Assembly (NCBI GenBank): GCA_018397055.1
Contig: JAGTQS010000018.1
Coordinates: 526-12,628, forward strand
Source: Candidatus Bathyarchaeota archaeon
GTDB lineage: Archaea; Thermoproteota; Bathyarchaeia; Bathyarchaeales; DTEX01
DNA: 12,103 bases
Reading direction: 5' to 3'
A model generated the notes under the pieces. It saw only the letters and a program-made list of their open reading frames with translations. It did not search any database and was not told where the DNA came from. Both the position numbers and the translations under genes were made by a program. This document shows, in pieces, positions 5,156 to 11,567 of the stretch (within the stretch, counting starts at the first letter, position 1; each line of letters opens with the position of its first letter).

Positions 5156-7282
5156 TTAATCTACCACTTCTACTACTTCGTTTATTCTTATGCATAACGT
5201 TCCGCGCATTCTGTAGAGGTCTGCGTCTGCCTTGAACCTTGAGTTCTTCTTTATCAAGGCTTTAGGCCCGTTGTATTCTTCAGGCGTGAGACGGGCTCTC
5301 CACTTATCGTTAACTAAGACGACTGCGATGTTCGGATATATCTTCTCTACTGTCACTTCGTACACCTTCTGTCTAGACGCCTTTGCAGCTGAGGCGGCGA
5401 CGTAACGGCTTTGACCAAGCTCCATAACAAGTCCATCCTTAACCATCTTTCTAATCGCCGCTTTCAAAACCTGCAGCGACACGCCCTCATACTCCATGTC
5501 AGCGGCGATTTGCTCCATATCCGCTCCGGAACCCCCTCTCTCTAAAAGCTTCATATATAGGATTCGTGAGGTACGTTCAACCCTATTGTTAAACTCCTTG
5601 ATGGTTTCTACCTCAGCCTTCACGACTTCCGGTTCGGCTTGAATTTGTCTTGCCTCTTCCTCCAGCATTTTTATCTCAATTTGTGTCAAAGGGTTTGGAG
5701 CTGGCTTCAAACTTTTTCTAACAAATGGCTGAAGGCTCAAGTTTATGTTCTCAGCTATTTTTCTCATTATTTCAGTTTTTCTTCTGCTAGCGTACAGGTA
5801 AATCATGTCGAAGCTTTCGTTTGCCGCTAGGATTGTGACTTTTCCTGGGGCTTTTCTCCCTGTCCTGCCGCGTCTCTGAATATACCTTATCTCGCTTGGT
5901 ATAGGCTCGTAGAATATGACATGATCAACTGCTGGAATGTCTAAGCCTTCCTCAGCTATTGAGGTTGCCACCAAAACGTTCAGTTCGCCGCCTTCGAGCA
6001 TCCTTATCCTTTCAGCCTGTTCCTCCTGAGTCAAGCCTTTATCCATCAGCCTGGAGGCTTGACCTACGAACCTGTCAGCCTTCACGCCGGAAACCACATC
6101 TAGCTCCTCAACCAGATGGCTTGCTGTGTCCCTGTACTGTGTGAAGACAAGCATTCTTGATGAAGGTTTCTCTTCAAGCTGTTCCTTCACTAATTGTTTC
6201 AATAGTTCAGCCTTCGGATGTTCAGTTGAGCTGTTTTCAACTAAGGTCTTCAGTTTCCAATATTCTGGGTCGCTTACGAGTATGGCGTGGCTGCGCTTCT
6301 CCCTCTTCTCTAATTCAACCTTGTTTAGGAAAGCCCTCAACGTATGGAGTCCTTGAGTCTCCAACAATTCCTGCATGTGAAACAATGTTAGGGCTATTGA
6401 CTGGTTTACTATGGCTGTAAAAATTTTGCCTCTTTCTTCCTCTATGCTTTCTTCAAGCATGAACCTGAGTTCGTTTCCAGCCTCTATCAGGCTTTTTCTG
6501 CTGACATATTCTAGCCTGCGTTTGATTATGCCCTTATTGCAGAGCCATTTGATTCTATTGTCGAGCATCGCCCTGATCTGAGATCTACAATCCAAGTATT
6601 CTTTAGGCAGGTTAACCCGTTTCCACTCAACCTCAATAGACTGAATGTAAGGCTTGACGTCTGGGTCTTCTTCGCTTCTGTACTCGACTCCTTCAATGTA
6701 CAGGTTTCTGCAAACCTCTAACACTCTTTCCAAGTTTGAGCCGGGAGAAGCCGTCATGCCCAATATAAGCGGATAACGGGCTTGAAAAACGTAGAGCTGC
6801 GCAATCTCAGTGTATGCATATTCTTTGACGGCTCTGTGGCACTCGTCAAAGACAACTAACCCATATTTTTCTAGTGAAAGCCTATTTTCCATGAGGTCAT
6901 TTCTGACCACTTGAGGCGTAGAAAAAACGATTCTAGCCTCGCCTTCCCAGACTAAGCGTCTGTGTTCTGGAGGTGTCTTCCCTGTTAAGAGACCAATGTC
7001 CTTCTCACGCAGCTTAAGAAGCCGCAAGAAACTGTTCCTGTGCTGCGAAACGAGGGGTCTGGTGGGCGCCATAACTAAGACTTTAGAATCTCTGTAGTTG
7101 TAAAGCACGTTTGCAGCCACAATCGCTGAAATAACGGTTTTTCCCAGCGCAGTCGGCAGGATAACCAGCGTGTTTCTCTCTGAGGCTGCTTCCGCTATAC
7201 GTTTCTGGTAGAGCCTAAACTCTACGGTTTCAGGCCAAATTAAGGGATGTCCCAAATATTTTGAGCCGTACGCTTCCAGCAT
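5156..7282 (-). CDS. hef: Hef-type DECH helicase without nuclease domain
   Basis: Superfamily 2 helicase of the Hef/FANCM group, thought to process stalled forks and branched DNA. The protein has 708 residues. Motif I is PTALGKT (43-49, with A where G is usual); APTRPLVSQH is at 72-81; motif II is DECH (146-149); motif III is TAS (177-179). The helical insert specific to Hef spans about 215-350. Motif V is ATSIAEEGLDIP (439-450) and motif VI QRRGRTGR (469-476). Euryarchaeal Hef continues into an XPF-type nuclease with the ERKxxxD motif and helix-hairpin-helix; none is present here. Instead there is a winged-helix-like segment (about 570-630) and a beta-rich end (about 638-708). It lies 5 nt after the upstream gene, without a clear ribosome site, so coupled translation is likely. 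Identity as a Hef-like helicase is secure; the symbol is by analogy. Confidence 0.92.
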   Translation of the reverse strand: MLEAYGSKYLGHPLIWPETVEFRLYQKRIAEAASERNTLVILPTALGKTVISAIVAANVLYNYRDSKVLVMAPTRPLVSQHRNSFLRLLKLREKDIGLLTGKTPPEHRRLVWEGEARIVFSTPQVVRNDLMENRLSLEKYGLVVFDECHRAVKEYAYTEIAQLYVFQARYPLILGMTASPGSNLERVLEVCRNLYIEGVEYRSEEDPDVKPYIQSIEVEWKRVNLPKEYLDCRSQIRAMLDNRIKWLCNKGIIKRRLEYVSRKSLIEAGNELRFMLEESIEEERGKIFTAIVNQSIALTLFHMQELLETQGLHTLRAFLNKVELEKREKRSHAILVSDPEYWKLKTLVENSSTEHPKAELLKQLVKEQLEEKPSSRMLVFTQYRDTASHLVEELDVVSGVKADRFVGQASRLMDKGLTQEEQAERIRMLEGGELNVLVATSIAEEGLDIPAVDHVIFYEPIPSEIRYIQRRGRTGRKAPGKVTILAANESFDMIYLYASRRKTEIMRKIAENINLSLQPFVRKSLKPAPNPLTQIEIKMLEEEARQIQAEPEVVKAEVETIKEFNNRVERTSRILYMKLLERGGSGADMEQIAADMEYEGVSLQVLKAAIRKMVKDGLVMELGQSRYVAASAAKASRQKVYEVTVEKIYPNIAVVLVNDKWRARLTPEEYNGPKALIKKNSRFKADADLYRMRGTLCIRINEVVEVVD

Positions 7283-7287
7283 AGCCG

Positions 7288-7629
7288 CTACAGCTCTATA
7301 AACCCTTCTTCTCCCTTCCTACCCTTTCCAACCTTAACTTCGGGGTTAATCTTGTCGATCATGCTGAGCAGCTTAGGCAGCTTCTCGTCCTGAAACATCT
7401 TCTTGAACTCTTCAAGTTCAGCGCTTGACCTCAAGACTATGCCTCTTCGCTTCTTAGGGTTGCCAGTCTCGTCGATAGGGTTAAGTTCGGCAACCAACCG
7501 TGCTGGAGAGGCCCTGTAGGGTGGAAGCTTCAGCACAAAGACGCCTGGAATACTCGTTCTCGTTCTGGACCAGTCTTTCCCAGTCTTAAGGAAATCCGCA
7601 AGCTTCTCCTCAGACAAAACGGTTATCAC
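7288..7629 (-). CDS. Small protein upstream of hef, function unknown
   Basis: A protein of about 113 residues with no motif I can tie to a function. It contains alternating beta-like and charged stretches: PGVFVLKLPPYRASPARLV, then NPIDETGNPKKRRG, then a helical part with LEEFKKMFQDEKLPKLLSMI, and a basic, glycine-rich end (VGKGRKGEEGF). It has no membrane segment and no metal ligands. The text looks like a conserved archaeal hypothetical protein. The start is uncertain: GTG 7627-7629 or TTG 7630-7632; I chose GTG as the stronger codon. It is the first gene of a two-gene operon with the Hef-like helicase, 5 nt apart, so a role with DNA structures or as a helicase partner is a reasonable guess but nothing more. 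Confidence 0.75.
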   Translation of the reverse strand: MITVLSEEKLADFLKTGKDWSRTRTSIPGVFVLKLPPYRASPARLVAELNPIDETGNPKKRRGIVLRSSAELEEFKKMFQDEKLPKLLSMIDKINPEVKVGKGRKGEEGFIEL

Positions 7630-7650
7630 CAACTAGATATCAAATTTAGA

Positions 7651-7673
7651 GAAAGTTAAAACTTTCTATAATT
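7651..7673 (-). promoter_or_regulatory. Candidate promoter and inverted repeat before the hef operon
   Basis: On the minus strand AATTATAGA (7665-7673) is a TATA-like element about 40 nt before the start codon. Just after it lies a perfect 7-bp inverted repeat, GAAAGTT (7651-7657), 2 nt, AACTTTC (7660-7666). The repeat would sit between box A and the start of transcription, a usual place for a repressor. The match of the TATA element is only fair. Confidence 0.35.
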
Positions 7674-7760
7674 CTTTTCTCACATTTCCCTTAAAATCAA
7701 CAAAGAGAGCTAACCCTACGAATAGCCAAAGTTCCCAAGAGCCTTTTTATCGTTTACAAA

Positions 7761-7768
7761 TTTATATA
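7761..7768 (+). promoter_or_regulatory. Strong archaeal box A (TTTATATA)
   Basis: TTTATATA in the context AAATTTATATAGTTACC is a textbook archaeal TATA box. Transcription would begin near 7790 and run into the transposase relic, so it is probably the old promoter of that gene. The stretch 7674-7760 shows nothing else I can support. Confidence 0.5.
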
Positions 7769-7794
7769 GTTACCCTGCTGAGTCTTAGAAGGGC

Positions 7795-8061
7795 AAACGC
7801 CATACAAACCCGCAATAAAAAGAAATCTTCCTAACCAACGGCAACTGACAACGGTACAAATCTGAGAACCCAAATCTTCCCAGAGACGCAGTCACCGAAG
7901 CGAAGAAGGTGCCCCACTGCCGCGACCCAGAGTACGGCTTCGTTACCTACAAATGTCCACAATGTGGAGACGTTAAGAAGGTTCCACTTGCCCGTCAAAG
8001 CCGCATCTGCACCAGCTGCGTGAAGAAATATGCCGACTAGCGAGCTGATAAGCTGGCTTAA
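7795..8061 (+). pseudogene. Relic of IS91-type transposase zinc-binding domain
   Basis: N-terminal part of a transposase of the group with an IS91-type zinc-binding domain. In one frame it reads KEIFLTNGN, stop TGA (7846-7848, probably an old TGG), QRYKSENPNLPRDAVTEAKK, then HCRDPEYGFVTYKCPQCGD, VKKVPLARQSRICTSCVKK, YAD, TAG (8038-8040), RADKLA, TAA (8059-8061). The HC, CPQC and CTSC ligands fit this domain. The family usually has a cysteine in the ACKSR-like position; here it is ARQSR. An in-frame TAA also occurs at 7816-7818. The catalytic part of the transposase is missing. It faces the truncated prohead-protease gene tail to tail, so its insertion may have cut that gene. The family assignment rests on remembered sequence patterns; the exact IS group is open. 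Confidence 0.72.
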
Positions 8062-8078
8062 ACCCTATTCAGCTTATC
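8047..8078. repeat. 9-bp inverted repeat at the junction of two relics
   Basis: GATAAGCTG (8047-8055) and CAGCTTATC (8070-8078) are perfect inverted copies with a 14-nt loop. The left arm lies in the end of the transposase relic, the right arm over the stop of the prohead-protease ORF. It may be a terminator-like hairpin or an element-end structure, or may be chance. Confidence 0.4.
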
Positions 8079-8535
8079 CCACAAGCACATGGTCTATGAG
8101 AATGTTTTTCTTAACATACTCGTAGCGTTGCCCTTTGAACTCGCCATGTTGCGGAATGCAGTCGAAAAAGAAGCCTATGCTAACGCTTCTTGCTTTGCCA
8201 GTTTTAATGTCTTCAAGATATTGGGGAGCGCAACGGTTTTTGAAAAACACAAGTTCAGCTTTTATGCGGTCTTTTTCAAACTTGGCGTTTCGCACTGTTC
8301 CGCGAATCAATTGAGGCTTGAAAAGGATTATTTCTGGCAGATGCTCCTCAACAACCCAAGCATTCAAAGCCGTATAAGCAGCCTTCTCAACTTCAGAGGC
8401 AGGCTCATAAATTGGCATGCCATCATAATCGTAAACGCCTTCTCGAGTAATCACGTCTGGAACGACAAGCGTTTCTTCATCTTCCTTAATCTGCAGGCTG
8501 TAAGCCTCAACACTTTTCAAACCATACTTTCGCAT
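8074..8535 (-). CDS. DUF2213-like viral prohead protease, C-terminally truncated
   Basis: Resembles DUF2213 proteins, the capsid-maturation proteases of tailed viruses of bacteria and archaea, which trim the scaffold inside the prohead. The ORF has 153 residues. VVPDVITREGVYDYDG (24-39) is the usual start of the fold. VVEEH (61-65) holds the probable catalytic His, and RSVSIGFFFD (116-125) the probable Ser. GQRYEYVKKNILIDHVLVG (135-153) is the usual YD-Q-NI-IDHVAVG end. Family members continue beyond this point, often with a Gly/Cys-rich tail; here a stop comes right after LVG and the transposase relic begins at once. The core fold could be complete. The ATG at 8533-8535 has an in-frame stop just upstream and no strong ribosome site. 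With no other capsid genes nearby it is most likely a provirus leftover. Confidence 0.72.
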   Translation of the reverse strand: MRKYGLKSVEAYSLQIKEDEETLVVPDVITREGVYDYDGMPIYEPASEVEKAAYTALNAWVVEEHLPEIILFKPQLIRGTVRNAKFEKDRIKAELVFFKNRCAPQYLEDIKTGKARSVSIGFFFDCIPQHGEFKGQRYEYVKKNILIDHVLVG

Positions 8536-8574
8536 AGGCTATCTGGCTTCTTTTTCGGATTTGAATAGGCGAAT

Positions 8575-8818
8575 CTAAGCAGGTTTAGCCGTGTCAACGA
8601 GTTTCTGTAGCCAAACAGTGATTGCTGTAGGTCCTACCAGCGCTGTGTAAACGTCAAAGGTTATGTCAGCCAAATCCAAGCCTTAAGCCGAGAAAGCGCC
8701 GATGGCGACTGTTCGCAGAAACTTTTTCCAGTTAAAGGGTTTGTCTTGTGCTTAGTAGCCGAGGAAAGCGTAGATTAGAGCTGCAGCAACTCCTAAAACC
8801 GACATTCAACGGGTTCAT
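8575..8818 (-). pseudogene. Decayed small membrane protein, probably viral
   Basis: In one minus-strand frame from ATG 8803-8805 the text reads MSVLGVAAALIYAFLGY, stop TAA, AQDKPFNWKKFLRTVAIGAF, SA, stop TAA, GLDLADITFDVYTALVGPTA, ITVWLQKLVDTAKPA, then TAG (8575-8577). The reading is coherent apart from the two stops. The natural start is probably ATG 8816-8818 (MNPLNV), out of phase by one small shift. The protein would be about 75-80 aa with two or three hydrophobic helices around the polar linker. This design, with an IIYAxLGY-like first helix and K-F--T--IG before the second, recalls small membrane proteins found beside capsid genes in archaeal proviruses. It lies 39 nt upstream of the prohead-protease gene on the same strand. 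I know no function. Confidence 0.6.
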
Positions 8819-8927
8819 TTTCTCACAGAAATAGCCAGAGGCAAAAGCGTCTTTTAGGTTCAGCGAACAGACCACCTTCTTAGATCTTATAGGATTCTTA
8901 AGATTAGAATAAAGGTTGGGTCATGAA

Positions 8928-9071
8928 ATGGCGACTGATTTAGAATCCAGAATTAAGGTTTTGGAAGAGTGCCTTTCCAAAATGGAAGCTAAAATATTAC
9001 GTATGGATAAGGAAATCGTGGCTGTTAAACGGTTAGCGTATGAAGCCCTTGACCACGCAGCAATGCTTTAA
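8928..9071 (+). CDS. 47-aa coiled-coil ORF
   Basis: ATG 8928 opens a frame of 47 residues, with LESRIKVLEECLSKMEAKIL and then RMDKEIVAVKRLAYEALDHA. Leucine, isoleucine and methionine recur in heptads over about residues 4-38, so a short coiled coil is expected. There are no in-frame stops, unlike the neighbouring relics. AGGTTGGG (8913-8920) is a weak ribosome site. The gene lies upstream of the toxin-antitoxin pair on the same strand. It could be a small regulatory or viral protein, or a fragment of a longer one. The stretch 8819-8927 shows nothing else I can support. Confidence 0.5.
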   Translation: MATDLESRIKVLEECLSKMEAKILRMDKEIVAVKRLAYEALDHAAML

Positions 9072-9106
9072 AGTTTCTCCTAGGAAGCGTCTGTTTACGC
9101 ATAAGC

Positions 9107-9141
9107 CTTATGTATTACATTGTATTCTCTACTATTTAGGA
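9107..9141 (+). promoter_or_regulatory. Candidate promoter and ribosome site of the toxin-antitoxin operon
   Basis: CTTATGTATT (9107-9116) is a fair box A about 37 nt before the ATG. AGGA (9138-9141) lies 7 nt before it and would serve as ribosome site in a leader of about 12 nt. No clear operator repeat was seen. Confidence 0.35.
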
Positions 9142-9148
9142 ATAGCAT

Positions 9149-9451
9149 ATGACGGAGAAAAGCGCAGTGGTTACTGTTCGCCTTTCAAAGCGTGATTTGG
9201 AAAAGGTTGAAGCCTTAAGGGTTCTCGAGGATGTTGACCGTTCCACGCTGATTAAAGAGTTTATTGAGGATGGACTCCGCAGGAGAGTTGTTGATCTTTA
9301 TCGGAAAGAGAAGTTGACTGCTGGACGAGCGGCTGAAATATTGGGAATTTCTTTGCGTGAATTTCTTGAAGTCTTGGAAAGAGAAGGCGTTCCAGTCAAC
9401 TGGGATTCTGAGGGCGTACGTGAATATTTGAAGGCTAAGTATGGAGACTAA
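9149..9451 (+). CDS. UPF0175-like antitoxin with ribbon-helix-helix N-terminus
   Basis: Probable antitoxin that binds the PIN toxin encoded next and represses its own operon. The protein has 100 residues. Residues about 6-45 form a ribbon-helix-helix pattern (AVVTVRLSKRDLEKVEAL, then DRSTLIKEFIEDGLRRR). Residues 54-85 form the UPF0175-type helix-turn-helix (LTAGRAAEILGISLREFLEV, then LEREGVPVNWD). This order and the following PIN gene are the standard arrangement of archaeal UPF0175/PIN pairs. The stop overlaps the toxin start by 11 nt, so translation is likely coupled. Both genes look intact, in contrast with the decayed surroundings. Confidence 0.85.
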   Translation: MTEKSAVVTVRLSKRDLEKVEALRVLEDVDRSTLIKEFIEDGLRRRVVDLYRKEKLTAGRAAEILGISLREFLEVLEREGVPVNWDSEGVREYLKAKYGD

Positions 9452-10013
9452 TCCTTTGCCAGCCGTGGTTTCTGATGCTGGTCCGCCCATCCATTTAGCA
9501 CAAATAAACAAGCTATACCTCGTTAAGAAGCTTTTCAACCAAGTAATAATTACCTCAAATGTGAAGAGAGAAGCCTACGACGAAGGCGTTAGGCTCGGTC
9601 ATGCTGACGCTCAGGTTATTGGAAAAGCCATAGAAGAAGGATGGGTTAAGGTTGAAGATTTTCCGAAGCATTTAGCTAAAGCTTCTAAAAAGCTGGCTGA
9701 AGGCGAGAACATTTCGCTGGCGGATGCGGAGACGCTTCTGTTTGCGAGGGAAAAAGGCGCAGAAGTTTTGGTCGATGAGAAGGCGGTTTCGAATCTTGCA
9801 AGATTGTTTGGGCTTAAGACCTGGAACACTTGGACTGTGCTGTTAGAAAGCCTAAGCATGGGCTATATTGAAGTTTCCCACATAGAAGCAGCCATAAAGG
9901 AATTAGGTGAAAAAAGGCATAAACTCAGGAAGGAACAAGCCGAGCAAATATTGGAAGCAGCCAAGCGCTTAGCCTGCAAGCGAAGGGAAAAACGAACAGG
10001 CTCAACGCTTTAG
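9441..10013 (+). CDS. PIN-domain toxin (VapC/DUF3368-like)
   Basis: Probable RNase toxin of the pair with the preceding antitoxin. The protein has 190 residues. The PIN core spans about residues 7-145: VVSDAGPPIHLAQI with the first Asp (12), VKREAYDEG with Glu 44, ISLADAETLLFAREKG with Asp 95/Glu 97, and VLVDEKAVSNLARLFG with Asp 112. These are the acidic residues expected to hold the metal. The order and spacing fit the DUF3368 branch of PIN domains. The C-terminal 45 residues, rich in Lys/Arg/Glu, are probably helical and could contact the antitoxin or RNA. The start overlaps the antitoxin gene by 11 nt. The 3' end overlaps tail to tail with the remnant of a helix-turn-helix gene on the other strand. 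Confidence 0.85.
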   Translation: METNPLPAVVSDAGPPIHLAQINKLYLVKKLFNQVIITSNVKREAYDEGVRLGHADAQVIGKAIEEGWVKVEDFPKHLAKASKKLAEGENISLADAETLLFAREKGAEVLVDEKAVSNLARLFGLKTWNTWTVLLESLSMGYIEVSHIEAAIKELGEKRHKLRKEQAEQILEAAKRLACKRREKRTGSTL

Positions 10014-10169
10014 TTGATAGTCTTCTATCCAGCTTTAGAAGGTTTGTTTGCCTATGCCGAGTTCTTTGCAGATTTTGTTTACGCTTTTGCCCGCTGCGAT
10101 TCTTTCGGCTAACAGCCTGTCTACTGGGTTTCCAAATTTTCTTTCCAGTTCTAGTTTTCGTTTTGACGT
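10002..10169 (-). pseudogene. Helix-turn-helix gene broken by a stop codon
   Basis: Minus-strand text reads SKRKLELERKFGNPVDRLLA, ERIAAGKSVNKICKELGIGK, QTF, stop TAA (10035-10037), SWIEDYQLKR, TGA (10002-10004). The unit KSVNKICKELGIGKQTF(W)SWIEDY is a classic helix-turn-helix of the Hin/homeodomain-like sort, with the stop standing exactly where such domains carry a Trp. No ATG is present in frame outside the tRNA. ACG at 10167-10169 may be a mutated ATG. The start given is therefore a guess. The frame is open further upstream into the tRNA gene, but that part looks non-coding. It was probably a small viral or element-borne regulator of about 55 aa. Confidence 0.62.
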
Positions 10170-10224
10170 TGCTGAGCTGATGTTTTGAATGGTTCCGTTG
10201 TGAAGTTTACTTAAGCCTAAAAAT

Positions 10225-10234
10225 AGTATAAATT
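10225..10234 (-). promoter_or_regulatory. TATA box just after tRNA-Gln
   Basis: On the minus strand GAATTTATAC is a good box A only 14 nt beyond the tRNA 3' end. It would start a transcript near 10204, toward the broken helix-turn-helix gene. It is the likely former promoter of that gene. Confidence 0.45.
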
Positions 10235-10247
10235 CGCGCCTAGACAA

Positions 10248-10323
10248 TGGTAGCCCGGGAGAGATTCGAACTCTCGTCGGAGGGTCCAAAGCCCTCTATG
10301 CTTGTCCACTACACCACCGGGCT
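10248..10323 (-). tRNA. tRNA-Gln (anticodon TTG), CCA encoded
   Basis: The minus strand folds as a full cloverleaf. The acceptor stem is AGCCCGG with CCGGGCT, and the D arm GTGT with GCAT contains G-U pairs. The anticodon stem is GAGGG/CCCTC with loop CTTTGGA, giving anticodon TTG. The variable loop is CGAC, and the T arm GAGAG/CTCTC has loop TTCGAAT. The discriminator is A at 10251, and the next three bases (10250-10248) are CCA, so the end is encoded. No intron. It lies downstream of trpS on the same strand. A weak box A (TTATTA near 10358) and the T7 tract at 10376-10382 suggest its own transcription unit. Its 3' end faces the accessory island, the usual side for integration. Confidence 0.96.
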
Positions 10324-10375
10324 TCTGGCGGATTATGAATTTCTTTGTTTCTTGGTAATAACTTTACTGTCTGGT

Positions 10376-10382
10376 AAAAAAA
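10376..10382 (-). terminator. T7 terminator after trpS
   Basis: Seven T on the minus strand begin 6 nt after the trpS stop codon, in the context AATTTTTTTACC. This is a typical archaeal oligo-T terminator and separates trpS from tRNA-Gln. Confidence 0.5.
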
Positions 10383-10388
10383 TTAATG

Positions 10389-11528
10389 TTAAGCATCTAG
10401 ATTGCTTTTGTATAGAAACTGGTCTAGGACGTTTTTGGCTTTTTCCCGTTTTTTCTGGTGGTCTTTAAGGAACTTTCGGACCTTCTCAGCCAGTTTTGCT
10501 TTGTGTTCGCCGCATAGGAGGCATCCTGACCTGCATTTGTCGAATGTTTCTTTGAGTTTCTTGTCGTCTTCCTCGAACAGGTAGTATTCGTAATAGTAAA
10601 TTGGGCATATCGTTGGGTCTGCTCCGAGGCGTCGCTGTTCCTCAACTGTTGGTTTTCCGCCGGTAAAAGCGTTCTTTATCTTCTTTTCAGCATCCTCAGG
10701 TGTGTCTGTGGTGAAGATGCAGGTTTCAGGAAGCGAAGCTGACATTTTTCCTCCTTTCCCAAGTCCTGGAAGGAACTTGCAGTGTATCTGGGCGGGTTTA
10801 TAGTATCCGAGCTTTGGCGCAATGTCGCGGGCTACACGCCAGTACGGGTCTTGGTCGATGGCGGCTGGGATGAGGCACGGCACATTTTCCCCTGTGAGTT
10901 CAGTTTCTAAAAAACATGGAACAGCTTGTATGGCTGGGAAGAAGATTATGCCAATATTTGAGCTATCCGTGAATCCGAAGCTAGCCTTCACTGTTGAAAA
11001 CGTTATTCGCTTGGCAACTTTCACAGCAATTTTGTACAGTGTTCCAGCAGACTCTACATCCATGATTATCTTTGTTTTTGCTGGGTTAAACCCTGTTGCA
11101 ATCACATCGAGCGCGTTGTCGTAAGCGAATCTCGTTGGTGTTTCAAGGCTAAACTCAGGGTGTATGAGAAACTTTTCGTCGTCCGTCATCTGAAAATACA
11201 ATTTTGAACCGAAAACATCCTGCAAATGCTTGGTGAAAATCCAAGGGACAAGGTGGCCGATGTGAACTGGACCTGAAGGCCCCCTGCCCGTGTAGAGGAC
11301 GAACTTTCTTCCAGCCTCGTAAAGGTCAAGAATCCAGTCTAGATCCCTATGTGAAAAGAAAAGCCCTCTTCTAAGCTGAAGGTGCAGCTGATCTGCATGC
11401 TTCTCAATTCTTTTTAGTAGGTCATCCGTCAGAGGCTGCGTGCCAAATTCTTCAATCAGTCTACTATAATCTATTTTACCTGAGACGGTCCAAGGAGTAA
11501 CGACCATTTCTTCCTCGTTGTTCGGCAT
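10389..11528 (-). CDS. trpS: Tryptophanyl-tRNA synthetase
   Basis: Class I aminoacyl-tRNA synthetase that charges tRNA-Trp in the cytoplasm. The protein has 379 residues, the usual archaeal/eukaryotic length. The N-terminus VVTPWTVSGKIDYSRLIEEF is typical of archaeal TrpRS. The ATP signature GPSGPVHIGH ends at residue 92 and KMSAS is at 261-265. Between them are QMTDDEKFL and CLIPAAIDQDPYWRVARD, the conserved substrate-pocket regions. Near the C-terminus is GCLLCGEHK with two further Cys close by, common in this branch. The start at ATG 11526-11528 is supported by AGGTG (11536-11540) 7 nt upstream. An ATG at codon 8 is possible but has no ribosome site. It has its own promoter and a T7 terminator. 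It stands downstream of the Vps4-like gene by 102 nt. Confidence 0.97.
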   Translation of the reverse strand: MPNNEEEMVVTPWTVSGKIDYSRLIEEFGTQPLTDDLLKRIEKHADQLHLQLRRGLFFSHRDLDWILDLYEAGRKFVLYTGRGPSGPVHIGHLVPWIFTKHLQDVFGSKLYFQMTDDEKFLIHPEFSLETPTRFAYDNALDVIATGFNPAKTKIIMDVESAGTLYKIAVKVAKRITFSTVKASFGFTDSSNIGIIFFPAIQAVPCFLETELTGENVPCLIPAAIDQDPYWRVARDIAPKLGYYKPAQIHCKFLPGLGKGGKMSASLPETCIFTTDTPEDAEKKIKNAFTGGKPTVEEQRRLGADPTICPIYYYEYYLFEEDDKKLKETFDKCRSGCLLCGEHKAKLAEKVRKFLKDHQKKREKAKNVLDQFLYKSNLDA

Positions 11529-11567
11529 CCAACAACACCTTTTTCATAGTTTTAAAGAAACGGCGTC

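Noticed and set aside
7795..8061. Intact zinc-ribbon gene instead of a transposase relic
   Set aside because: Stops at 7816, 7846, 8038 and 8059 break the frame, and no ATG opens the zinc-binding part.
8089..8568. 159-aa plus-strand ORF opposite the prohead-protease gene
   Set aside because: Its translation shows no domain-like pattern, while the minus strand carries clear DUF2213-like motifs, so this is an antisense shadow.
7633..10247. CRISPR array, or direct repeats marking the ends of the island
   Set aside because: No regularly spaced repeats were seen, and no second copy of the tRNA-Gln 3' sequence could be found by eye.
10170..10289. N-terminal extension of the helix-turn-helix ORF (start at 10289)
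   Set aside because: The first 14 codons lie inside tRNA-Gln and the next ones span its promoter-like AT-rich region, so the upstream part of the frame is open by chance.
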